Shown piece after piece: positions 51,483 through 59,700 of a stretch of DNA of 64,000 bases. The notes under the pieces are model-generated. The model saw only the letters and a program-made list of their open reading frames with translations, was not told the DNA's origin and did not search any database. Within the stretch, counting starts at the first letter, position 1. Each line of letters starts with the position of its first letter. A program made the position numbers and the translations under genes. The DNA comes from Xenorhabdus miraniensis (lineage in GTDB: Bacteria > Pseudomonadota > Gammaproteobacteria > Enterobacterales > Enterobacteriaceae): NCBI RefSeq assembly GCF_002632615.1, contig NZ_NITZ01000002.1:149182-213181 (forward strand), given 5' to 3'.

Positions 51483-52922
51483 ATGCAGGGCAACAAAATC
51501 GGATATCTTATTGGTGGCACAATTCTGGCGACGACTTGCTTGGTTCAGGCAGAAACCTTGCAGCCCGATCCGGCTTGGCAACAAGGCAAACTTGAAAATG
51601 GGTTTAGCTGGCAAATCCTGCAAACACCACAGCGGCCTAATGACAGAATACAGTTACGGTTATTGGTAAAAACGGGTTCACTGGTCGAAAAAAACCATCA
51701 ACAGGGTTATACCTACCTTATCCCGAAGGTTGTTTTATCCAGCAGTAAAGATTTATCATCGCAAAAACTTGAAAACCTCTGGCATAACGCGATTGACACC
51801 AAAAACCCTTTCCCTCCTGCCATTGTTTCATACGATTTCACCCTTTATAGCTTAAGCTTGCCGAATAACCGCCCTGAGTTACTGCAAGATGCGCTGATAT
51901 GGCTTTCTGATATTGCTGGTGGTGCTGTATTTATACCGGAAACATTGGCACAGGCCACGAAAGAAGAGGAATATCCTGTTACAACTTTTCCACCTGATGT
52001 CCAGGATCCGGTATGGCGTATGCGGTTGCAAGGCTCGACGCTGATAGACCATGATCCCGGGTTGCCGATCTCCAAGCCTGTCGATGTGAAAAAAGTCGAA
52101 AACTTCTATCATCAGTGGTACACGCCGGATGCGATGACGCTGTACATTGCGGGAAATGTTGACAGGCGGTTATTGTCAGAACGGATTAACCAGACATTTT
52201 CGCCATTGGAAGGAAAGCGACAGACACCGGTTCCTGTCCCTACATTATTGCCACTGAAAGCGGCAACGATTGGCGTAGTGAGTGATAAAATCAAACAAGA
52301 CCGCCTATCTTTAACCTGGAACCTGAATTGGCTGCCTATTAACGATTCGCAGACGCTGATTCAGTATTGGCTGAATGATCTGGCCCGTGAGGCGCTTTAC
52401 CGTTATCTGCAATTGGGGCTTCAGGAAAAGCAGGATGACATGAAATTGGGGCTGGATTGCCGGGTGATTTACCAGCGTGCGAATTGTTCATTAAATCTGG
52501 ATGCCTCCTCAGACAAGCTGATGGAATCCACGCTTTATCTGGCTTCTCAGTTGTCATCATTGCGTGAAAATGGGCTGCCGGAGGGGCAATTTGATGAACT
52601 TTATGCCCAGAAGAAAGCTCAGCTCCAGCAACTGTTTGCGATGTATGCGCGTACTGATACTGACATCTTGATTAACCAACGCCTGTTATCACAACAAAAC
52701 AATGTGATAGATATCGCCCCTGAACAATTCCAGAGATTGAGACAGGTATTTTTATCGTCACTGACACCACAGCTCCTGAATAAAAAACTGAAAGAGATGT
52801 TGTCTCAAGAAATCTCTTTTATTCTGGTGCAACCAAAAGGCGAAGAACCAGTTGATGTTAATCAACTCAAAAATAGCTTTAACCAGATTATGAGACCGGG
52901 GCCATTGCCGGAGAAGCCTTAA
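51483..52922 (+). CDS. yhjJ: YhjJ, inactive M16-family zinc-peptidase homologue
   Basis: Predicted periplasmic protein of 479 residues with a signal peptide ending near CLVQAE. It matches E. coli YhjJ (498 residues) throughout, for example LQPDPAWQQGKLENGFSWQI, YQRANCSLNLDASSDKL and YARTDTDILINQRLLSQQ. The M16 zinc motif HxxEH is not present: the corresponding region reads HQQGYTYLIPK. So it should not be a protease by the M16 mechanism. The role is unknown. The ATG at 51483 follows AGGGGTAAG. Confidence 0.88.
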   Translation: MQGNKIGYLIGGTILATTCLVQAETLQPDPAWQQGKLENGFSWQILQTPQRPNDRIQLRLLVKTGSLVEKNHQQGYTYLIPKVVLSSSKDLSSQKLENLWHNAIDTKNPFPPAIVSYDFTLYSLSLPNNRPELLQDALIWLSDIAGGAVFIPETLAQATKEEEYPVTTFPPDVQDPVWRMRLQGSTLIDHDPGLPISKPVDVKKVENFYHQWYTPDAMTLYIAGNVDRRLLSERINQTFSPLEGKRQTPVPVPTLLPLKAATIGVVSDKIKQDRLSLTWNLNWLPINDSQTLIQYWLNDLAREALYRYLQLGLQEKQDDMKLGLDCRVIYQRANCSLNLDASSDKLMESTLYLASQLSSLRENGLPEGQFDELYAQKKAQLQQLFAMYARTDTDILINQRLLSQQNNVIDIAPEQFQRLRQVFLSSLTPQLLNKKLKEMLSQEISFILVQPKGEEPVDVNQLKNSFNQIMRPGPLPEKP

Positions 52923-53035
52923 GAGGCGACTCTATTAGGTTCTTTTGAAGCAGTCATGTGAAGCTTGGACGTTATAAAATCAGATTGTTTGTTATTTGTT
53001 CTTGGTGGTTTAATTCATTATAGGGAGTATTGAAA

Positions 53036-53281
53036 ATGGTAATGATGACTGTCAGGAATATTCCAGATGAAGTACACCGTGCCTTGCGGGTACGTGCTGC
53101 TTTACATGGTCGCAGTACCGAAGCAGAAGTGCGTGCCATTCTTGAAGAATCTGTAAAGTCTGATAGCAGGGTCAAACTGGGTTCGATGCTGGCTGACATT
53201 GGCCGCCAAGACAAATTAACAGATGAAGATATCTCTATTATTAATAAAATGCGTGACTTAATACCGTTAATTAAGTTTTAA
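53036..53281 (+). CDS. Solitary Arc/FitA-like ribbon-helix-helix antitoxin
   Basis: 81-residue protein with an N-terminal ribbon-helix-helix: strand MMTVRNIP, then DEVHRALRVRAALHGRSTEAEVRAILEE in two helices, as in FitA/VapB-type antitoxins that pair with PIN toxins. The C-terminal tail (DEDISIINKMRDLIPLIKF) would bind the toxin. GGGAG lies 8 bases before the ATG at 53036. No toxin gene follows; the next 389 bp are empty. It may be orphaned or act on a toxin elsewhere. Confidence 0.8.
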   Translation: MVMMTVRNIPDEVHRALRVRAALHGRSTEAEVRAILEESVKSDSRVKLGSMLADIGRQDKLTDEDISIINKMRDLIPLIKF

Positions 53282-53670
53282 ATAATTATTTGAAAAACGG
53301 GGTAAAAAATTTCACTTATTATATTTATATGAATTTTTCACTTATTTTAAATAACCAGAAGAAATACATAAAATGATAAGTGAGATTGTCAAAATTCACG
53401 TTTTAGTGGAGGTGTTGCTGGGTAGTTTGAGCTAAATCTTAAAGTTTTTATTTTTAATAAGTAATTGATGGGATGTCAAAGCTAAGTAACAATGGGTTTG
53501 CACTGTTTTTTATGTGTGATTTTTATCACGTTTGTTTTATTAACTATTTTATTTTGATGGAATTTTAAAATAAATTGGTTCTACGTTGTTTTTATTTGTA
53601 TTAAAAATGATGTATGTGAGATGTGTTTTTTTGAGAGTTACAATGTAAAATAATAGATATCGGGGGTGGT
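53282..53670. other. AT-rich gap before the Hcp cassette
   Basis: 389 bp without a coding frame, very rich in A and T. It must hold the promoter of the hcp-effector-immunity unit, but I see no unique element. An H-NS-silenced region would look like this. Confidence 0.5.
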
Positions 53671-54150
53671 ATGTCCAGTTTGATTTATTTAACAATAAAT
53701 GGTGAAAGTCAAGGCATAATTTCTGCTGGTTGTGGAGAGAAAACCTCAATAGGTAACAAAGCTCAACAAGGGCATGCGGATGAAATATTTGTTTATAGTT
53801 TTCAGCATATTATGCTAAGGAATCAAAATGTTTCTCATCATCCCGTCATAATAAATAAACCCATAGATAAATCATCTCCGTTGTTAGCGAAAAGTATTAA
53901 TGACAATGAAAAATTAGAGTGTTTATTTAATTTTTGGCGTACTAATGAGAATGGAGGGTTGGAGCTTTTTTATAAAATTAGGTTAGGGGGAGCTCATATT
54001 GCTAGTCTAAAATCTGATTATCCTCATTCTCTGAATAGCAATCATATGGTACCACAAGAAATTATTTCAATAGAATACACAGATATTACTTGGAATAATG
54101 TAGCCTGCTCAACAGGTTCATATAGTTTTTGGAACGAAAGGGTCTACTGA
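53671..54150 (+). CDS. hcp: Stand-alone Hcp-family type VI secretion protein
   Basis: 159-residue Hcp (TssD) homologue. Hcp hexamers stack to form the secreted tube and carry small effectors in the lumen. The N-terminal family signature is IYLTINGESQGIISAGCGEK. EIFVYSFQHIM, INKPIDKSSPLLAKSI and the ending CSTGSYSFWNERV follow the orphan-Hcp subgroup of enterobacteria rather than the canonical Hcp at the right edge of this window. No tss structural genes are near, so it would use an apparatus encoded elsewhere. Its stop overlaps the next start (TGATG). Confidence 0.85.
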   Translation: MSSLIYLTINGESQGIISAGCGEKTSIGNKAQQGHADEIFVYSFQHIMLRNQNVSHHPVIINKPIDKSSPLLAKSINDNEKLECLFNFWRTNENGGLELFYKIRLGGAHIASLKSDYPHSLNSNHMVPQEIISIEYTDITWNNVACSTGSYSFWNERVY

Positions 54151-54800
54151 TGGATGGAGCTAAAGATATTGCCGAAGGTATGGTTTCGGCAATCACTGAT
54201 AATGACAGTGGATTCTTCACCGGGTTTGCAGCAGGGTTATTAGATATTCCTGTAGATATGTTTTATTTAGGATATGATTTTTTAGATACGGAACATAGAC
54301 ATGAAAATGAAAATGATAAGTATCGTTTTGCCAATATGGTAAAAGAAAATACGCTTTCAATGGAGAGTATTGAAAGAGTAATTCAGATCATTTTTGAAGA
54401 ATATTTCAGTAAACTTAGTGATGAACAAAAACGACGATTGGTTGAAACAAAGGTTGGGCGTATTTTTGGGGGTATGGTTGGGAAACAAGTCATTTTTGGT
54501 AGCCACTTAGGGGCTATTTTTGGTTCAAGATGGTTGACTAAATTCGTTGGTTCAACTACTGTCCTTAGTGTGATTAGTATAGGTTCGTCAGTTTCTAGAG
54601 CAATCTATACATCCAGAGAATTGTCAGAAAGAAACCCTGAGTTATATATGAAACTGAGGAGAGAAGGAAATTTGGATCTGCTTTATTTTCTTGTGGAAAA
54701 TAAGATGGACCCATACGTTAGGGCGCTAGAAAACTATAATAAAAACAACGAACTATTCAATGCTATTTTTGATGATTTTGTGAGTGAATTAGACAAATGA
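54150..54800 (+). CDS. Unrecognised glycine-zipper protein, likely Hcp-carried effector
   Basis: 216-residue protein from the ATG at 54150, whose A is the last base of the hcp stop; AAAGGG lies 7 bases upstream. I recognise no family. It has a hydrophobic N-terminal stretch (about 21-42, GFFTGFAAGLLDIPVDMFYL) and a charged helical part (50-100). A central hydrophobic region (about 102-155) carries the zipper GSHLGAIFG (117-125) and FGGMVG, and a polar helical tail ends it. Amphipathic helices plus a GxxxGxxxG region suggest membrane insertion. With an Hcp before it and a small membrane protein overlapping its end, the best reading is a membrane-acting type VI effector. This is inference. Confidence 0.6.
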   Translation: MDGAKDIAEGMVSAITDNDSGFFTGFAAGLLDIPVDMFYLGYDFLDTEHRHENENDKYRFANMVKENTLSMESIERVIQIIFEEYFSKLSDEQKRRLVETKVGRIFGGMVGKQVIFGSHLGAIFGSRWLTKFVGSTTVLSVISIGSSVSRAIYTSRELSERNPELYMKLRREGNLDLLYFLVENKMDPYVRALENYNKNNELFNAIFDDFVSELDK

Positions 54801-55030
54801 AAATTATAAAATTTTCTAATTTTTTGGTAAAGTTGGCGATATATTTATTGCAAAGTTTTATTATAAGTATTAGTTCACTTTCATTGATATCACTTGTTTA
54901 TTTTGGATTGCTAACAAACTTTGAAAATAAATATCTCTATGTGTTTATTTCAATAGGTGGGTTGGTTTTTTCAGCTTTATTATATTATCTAACTGAAAAA
55001 ATTAAGGAAAAATACACTTTCTTTCAGTAG
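54797..55030 (+). CDS. Small membrane protein, likely immunity protein of the effector
   Basis: 77-residue protein with two or three membrane helices (about 12-37 and 44-65) and a basic cytosolic end (TEKIKEKYTFF). Its ATG overlaps the effector stop by 4 bp (ATGA), so the two are translationally coupled. I do not recognise a family. Small membrane proteins are the usual immunity partners of pore-forming toxins, since they can block the pore in the inner membrane. The assignment rests on position and topology. Confidence 0.55.
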   Translation: MKIIKFSNFLVKLAIYLLQSFIISISSLSLISLVYFGLLTNFENKYLYVFISIGGLVFSALLYYLTEKIKEKYTFFQ

Positions 55031-55104
55031 AACTTATGTAACTTTACTTGTCCTTACTAATACAAAACTATCATGACTTATATTTTAAACATAGCTCTAT
55101 CCCG

Positions 55105-55155
55105 TAACAAAAAAATCAGCTAATCAAACTGACCGGCTGATTTTCTTTCTTATCC
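55105..55155. terminator. Bidirectional terminator between immunity gene and tautomerase
   Basis: AAATCAGC (55113-55120) and GCTGATTT (55136-55143) form a stem. It is flanked by an A-run (AACAAAAAAA) on one side and TTTTCTTTCTT on the other, so it can end transcripts from both convergent genes. Confidence 0.8.
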
Positions 55156-55170
55156 TTTTAATTCAATCTA

Positions 55171-55386
55171 TTACTTCTTCCCTGCTTTCGCTGCCGCCCT
55201 CAGCTCTGTGACGTTCTTACCCCCAATTCCCCAGTTATCTGTTTCCACTTCATCAATGATCACAAAAGTCGTGGCTGGGTTTTTCCCAAGTACATCCACC
55301 AGCAGTTGGGTTGCACCTTCAATCAGTTGTTGTTTCTGCTCAGCGGTTGCGCCTTCGCGGGTAATTTTGATGTTCACAAATGGCAT
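55171..55386 (-). CDS. 4-oxalocrotonate tautomerase-family protein
   Basis: 71-residue tautomerase of the 4-OT fold. The ATG at 55386, preceded by AGGAG, is chosen because it places Pro directly after Met (MPFVNIKITREG); this proline is the catalytic base once Met is removed, and the Arg of TREG is the usual substrate-binding residue. The family interconverts keto and enol acids; the physiological substrate here is unknown. It probably forms a hexamer or dimer in the cytosol. Confidence 0.88.
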   Translation of the reverse strand: MPFVNIKITREGATAEQKQQLIEGATQLLVDVLGKNPATTFVIIDEVETDNWGIGGKNVTELRAAAKAGKK

Positions 55387-55494
55387 AAAATGACTCCTTT
55401 TTTGGTTTGTTATGAAATGCTTCTGATGAAGCATTCCCGCGTTGATACGGGAATGTAGGTACAGCAAAAAAACAGTCTGACTTTTGATATGTGG

Positions 55495-56475
55495 CTATTG
55501 CTCTGGTTTCTTCTCTTCTGCGGTCGCAATCCAGGCGGCACAAAACAACGTCAGCCGGGCGAAGAAATAGAAGAATGCCATTAAACCAATGACGGAACCG
55601 AAAGCAGCGCCAGAAGGAGAGCTGGCAAGGCGCGGCAGCATCATGGTCATAATATATTTGATGACCTCAAATCCAATGGCTGCCATTAACGTACCTTTGA
55701 ACAACGCTTTTCTTTCAGGCCGATGGCGCGGCAGGATCCACAGTATCCATAGGAATAACAAATAATTGGCAGAAATGGAAATAGTCATGCCAATTGATGT
55801 CCATGCAGGGCGGAGCCATTCTATGCCTTCCAATCCGAGGGCATGGACGATGGTGGCTTGGGCGGAGCCTGAAATGGAAGTCAGCGATAGCGTCATCACC
55901 AACGCAAAAAGAAGGCCGAATAAAGAGAAAAAATCGCGAATGTATTGAAAGTAAATTTTCTCTTTATCTTCATGATTGCGTTCCCAAATATCACGGGATT
56001 GAGCGAGGATCGCTTCGCGTAAATTTCCCACCCAGTTCACACCCGAATAGAGGGCGATTGCCAGACCAGTCAGTCCGACAGTTGTTCTTTGGTTGACCGC
56101 AGTGTCTACACTGTTTTTTAACGTGTTGGCGAGGGTGGGATCACTGATGCTATTGGCGATGCCATTGATCAAACGTGCCAGCAAGTCCGGGTTGGATGCC
56201 AGCACAAAACCTGCAACGGCAAAAGAGAGCATCAGGATCGGAATCAGGGAGAGAAAGGAAAAGTAGGTAATCGCAGCACCAAACTGGCTACCCATGCGAT
56301 CGTTGAAGCGTTGTGCCGCCCGGATCAAGTGGGCAATAAAAGGAATACGGCGGATAGCGTTGCCAATGCGGATCGTCACGGAAAACGCTTTTTTACTGCT
56401 ATGTAGCCCTTTCGCTAATGGTGTGGAGATTTTCCCTATACCGGATTGTTCCCTGTTTTTATGGTAAGTTGGCAT
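55495..56475 (-). CDS. yhjD: YhjD, YihY/BrkB-family inner-membrane protein
   Basis: 326-residue membrane protein with about six helices, matching E. coli YhjD (337 residues): FNDRMGSQFGAAITYFSFLS, TAVNQRTTVGLTGLAIALYS, WVGNLREAILAQSRDIWER and AFFYFFARLTLFCAAWIATA. In E. coli certain yhjD alleles suppress loss of Kdo-lipid A synthesis, so a role in lipid export or envelope homeostasis is suspected. It lies near yhjJ in E. coli as well. Confidence 0.92.
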   Translation of the reverse strand: MPTYHKNREQSGIGKISTPLAKGLHSSKKAFSVTIRIGNAIRRIPFIAHLIRAAQRFNDRMGSQFGAAITYFSFLSLIPILMLSFAVAGFVLASNPDLLARLINGIANSISDPTLANTLKNSVDTAVNQRTTVGLTGLAIALYSGVNWVGNLREAILAQSRDIWERNHEDKEKIYFQYIRDFFSLFGLLFALVMTLSLTSISGSAQATIVHALGLEGIEWLRPAWTSIGMTISISANYLLFLWILWILPRHRPERKALFKGTLMAAIGFEVIKYIMTMMLPRLASSPSGAAFGSVIGLMAFFYFFARLTLFCAAWIATAEEKKPEQ

Positions 56476-56650
56476 TAAATCCTCTTAAATCTTGGTTGTG
56501 ACTATCATTACTCGTTATATATTTTATAAAACCAATATTTCTTGAAATATATAGCGGTTGAAACACGGGATGCTAAAATCCATTCTTTATATAGGTATGG
56601 GAAAAAAGAGTAACAGGCAAAATGGAAAAGGCAACAAGGGAAGGGAAGCG

Positions 56651-56685
56651 AAAAAATACGGTAGCCCAATGATTGGCTACCGTAT
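56651..56685 (-). terminator. Rho-independent terminator of xhlA
   Basis: ATACGGTAGCC and GGCTACCGTAT form an 11-bp perfect stem. On the minus strand it is followed by six T residues, about 27 bp beyond the xhlA stop. Confidence 0.9.
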
Positions 56686-56711
56686 TGAAGATCAATCGTG
56701 GATCATGATGA

Positions 56712-59700
56712 TCAATCTAATTGACGACCTTTAACTTCGCTGCGGACGGTTGGAAGTTCAGAGTTGTGGCTTTCATTTTTCACAAAAGGCACTTTGCCAG
56801 AGAAAATATCTTTTTGTGCAGTGGTAGCCAGACCGATGATAGAATCTGGTACGTTAGCGCCCAAATTTCTGCTCTTATCGTATCCCGTTACAGATTGCTG
56901 ATTAATCTGCTGGGTATTCACAGTGACAGGCCCCTGTGTACTGTCAATTTTACTGCCGACTAAATACGTTGTTCCAGAAATATCCAGGTTAACGCCTTGA
57001 GCACCGTTCAGCGTTGTTTGTTTACCGACTGTTTCGCGATCGAGCGTATCGTAATTGCCTTTGAGTTTGCCATTAAAGCCTTTGAACGTGGCTGTCAATT
57101 GGTCTTTCAAACTCGGAGCCTTACCATTGGCGTTATCGGCAGCGGCAGTCTCAGTTGTAGCAGTATTTCCTGATGAACCTTCTGCTGCGGTAGGAACAGC
57201 CTGTTTAGACGGGTTATCACCTTTGACCGTTTTGCTATAACCCAAGCCAGCATCCAGTCCTGCATCCAATCTGTGGGTACTGTCTTTGAGGCTTTCAACA
57301 TTGAAATTACCGCCGACTTTACCGGTGACTTGATCTGCTGTCACATTCGCGCCTTTGAGTGAGGTATCGCCTGCACTGGTCAACGTAACATTGCCACCAG
57401 AAATTTGGGTGTTACGGTGCGTTGTTTGATCCAGACGGTTGACCCCGAATTTCAATTCACCGCCAATGTTATATTTATTGTCGATGATACGGTCAGCGGC
57501 TGCGGTATTGCCTGTTGCAGAATTATCGCCGGCAGTGTTGTTTGCTGCGCTGTTACCACCTTCGTTGTTGCGGGCCTTGGAAGAGAACCCTCCTTTAGCT
57601 TTAGCACTGACATTCCAGCCATGGGCATTCTCTGTATCCTGAGCGGAAGTCAGATCGATTTTCCCGCGTTGTGCAGTTAAGTCTACCTGTTTGCCGGATA
57701 CATTTGCGCCTTGTAATGCCACGTTATTGCCCGCATTCAGGTTTACACCTTGTCCACCAGTAATAGCACTGGTCTGAGCCGTGGTTTTGTTCTGATTGCT
57801 GGTGTTATAACCGCCACCGAGGCTGGCATCGAAATTCTTGCCATCCGGGTTGGTTCCTACTGTCAGGGAAATTTCCCCATTATAACCGCTGTTTTTTTGC
57901 TCGCTACGGTTGGTGGCTTGATTGAACTGGATATTTCCGCCAGCACCAACGTTGGTTGCACCTTTGCCCGCATTCATTGATGTGCCTTGGTAACGCGCAT
58001 CTCTGGTTACCTGAACATTAATACCGTTTTGGGCATTAATGCTGCCAGTGACTGCGTTGGAATTGCTGTTGGATGTTTCCTTATAGCTGCCATTGCCTTT
58101 ACCGTTGACGGAAATATCTGCACCTGTGGTGGTGTAAACACGGAGACGTGCATTGCCAGTGGTATCAGAAGATTGGCTGTTCTGGCTGTTTACAGCCGCT
58201 TCACTGGTATGGCTGCCAGCGGTCAGTGATACGCCGCCTTTATTGGCTTGATATTGCGTGCCCTGATCGTAAACGTCGCCATTTGTTGTCACTTTGATAT
58301 CGCCAGCTTTAACGGAAGTGACCACTGCATCGGATTTCTGGTTATTGGTGTAACGGCTGTTGCCATTCATCTCCAGTTCAATACCTACGTTAGGCAAACC
58401 TGTTTTTGAAATGGCCGTGTCCAGCTTCTTGTCTGAGGCGGCTTTGGCTGTTTTTTCGATTGGGCGGGTTGTTGCACTGTAATCGGCTGTAGCACTGATT
58501 TCACCTCCCACCTGTAATTGACTGGTAGAGCCGGATTCAGTATTGGCCGTCGCGACATTTTTAATGCTGCCAGCATTAGCCTGATAAGTGCCCTGTACTT
58601 GATGGTCAGTGCCCTGTTGCTTCAATTCACCCATTGCATTCAGGTCAAGGTTGCCGGTGACCTGCGTTTTAGTCACTGTTGCCGTTGTCCGATTCTGGGA
58701 CTGACCATTTTTGTTATAGGCACCTTCAACACCGCTGCCGAATTTGTCCATGCCACCGGTGAAAAACACGCTGCTATCGACTTTTTCTTGTGACGTTGAG
58801 GTTGAAGCGCTCTCTTCACCCGCCAGCAGAGAAACGTTGTTTCCGGTGATTTTTGCATCACCTTTTGTTGTCACTAAATTGGCACCCGTGACGGTGACAT
58901 TTTTGCCGGCATTTACGGTGAGATTACCACCGCTCAATTCTGATGGTCGTTGCGTTATATTTTCGTTTTGCTGTTTATCAAGGACATGTACGAAACCTAC
59001 CCCTGCACGGTATTGCTTATCTTTTGCCTCCTTAGCGTAATACTGCCAGTCAAGATTGGTTTTCTCCTGTTGATACTGATTTTTCTCACCATAATTCAGG
59101 ATATTGATATTGCCCGATGTGTTCAGTTGCAGTTCACTCGCGCTTTTCACCAGACTGCCAATCACATTGATATCTTTATTGCTGAGTAATTTCAGATCCG
59201 TATCAGAAACCAAATGACTGCTGGAGGATTTCTGCTGTTTATTCTGTTCTTGATTGGTATTTTTGGTGATGTTGAAGATCGTTCCTTTTCTTTCATCCAC
59301 CTCTTTATAAGTGTGGCTGACCGCATTGTCGATCGTTAATTGACCATCATTGGCTTCAACATAGGCCCCTTTCTCGGCTTTGACTTTACTGCCTGTAATC
59401 GTGACACCATTCATGCCAGTCAGCAGTAAATGCCCACCCGCCGTAACTTCGGAAATATGGTGAGTTTCTGATTTATCACGATTATCTTTCTTGCTGCCAC
59501 CAGCAATGCCGCCCCAATAGGTTTTATCCTTCTCAAGGACTTGGTCATCAACCAGGGATTGGACGGTAATATTGGCTTGCTGTCCCGCAGAAACAATCAG
59601 ATTATTACCGGAATGAATATGAGTCCCCGTAATGTTGGCATTGCCGCCTGCTTCGATGCCTATATCACCACCTGCCTTCAATTCATTGCCGACGCTTCTC

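Noticed and set aside
56712..57400. CdiA-type contact-dependent toxin tip at the XhlA C-terminus
   Set aside because: No VENN-like motif, no variable toxin domain and no small immunity gene follow the stop; a terminator follows directly.
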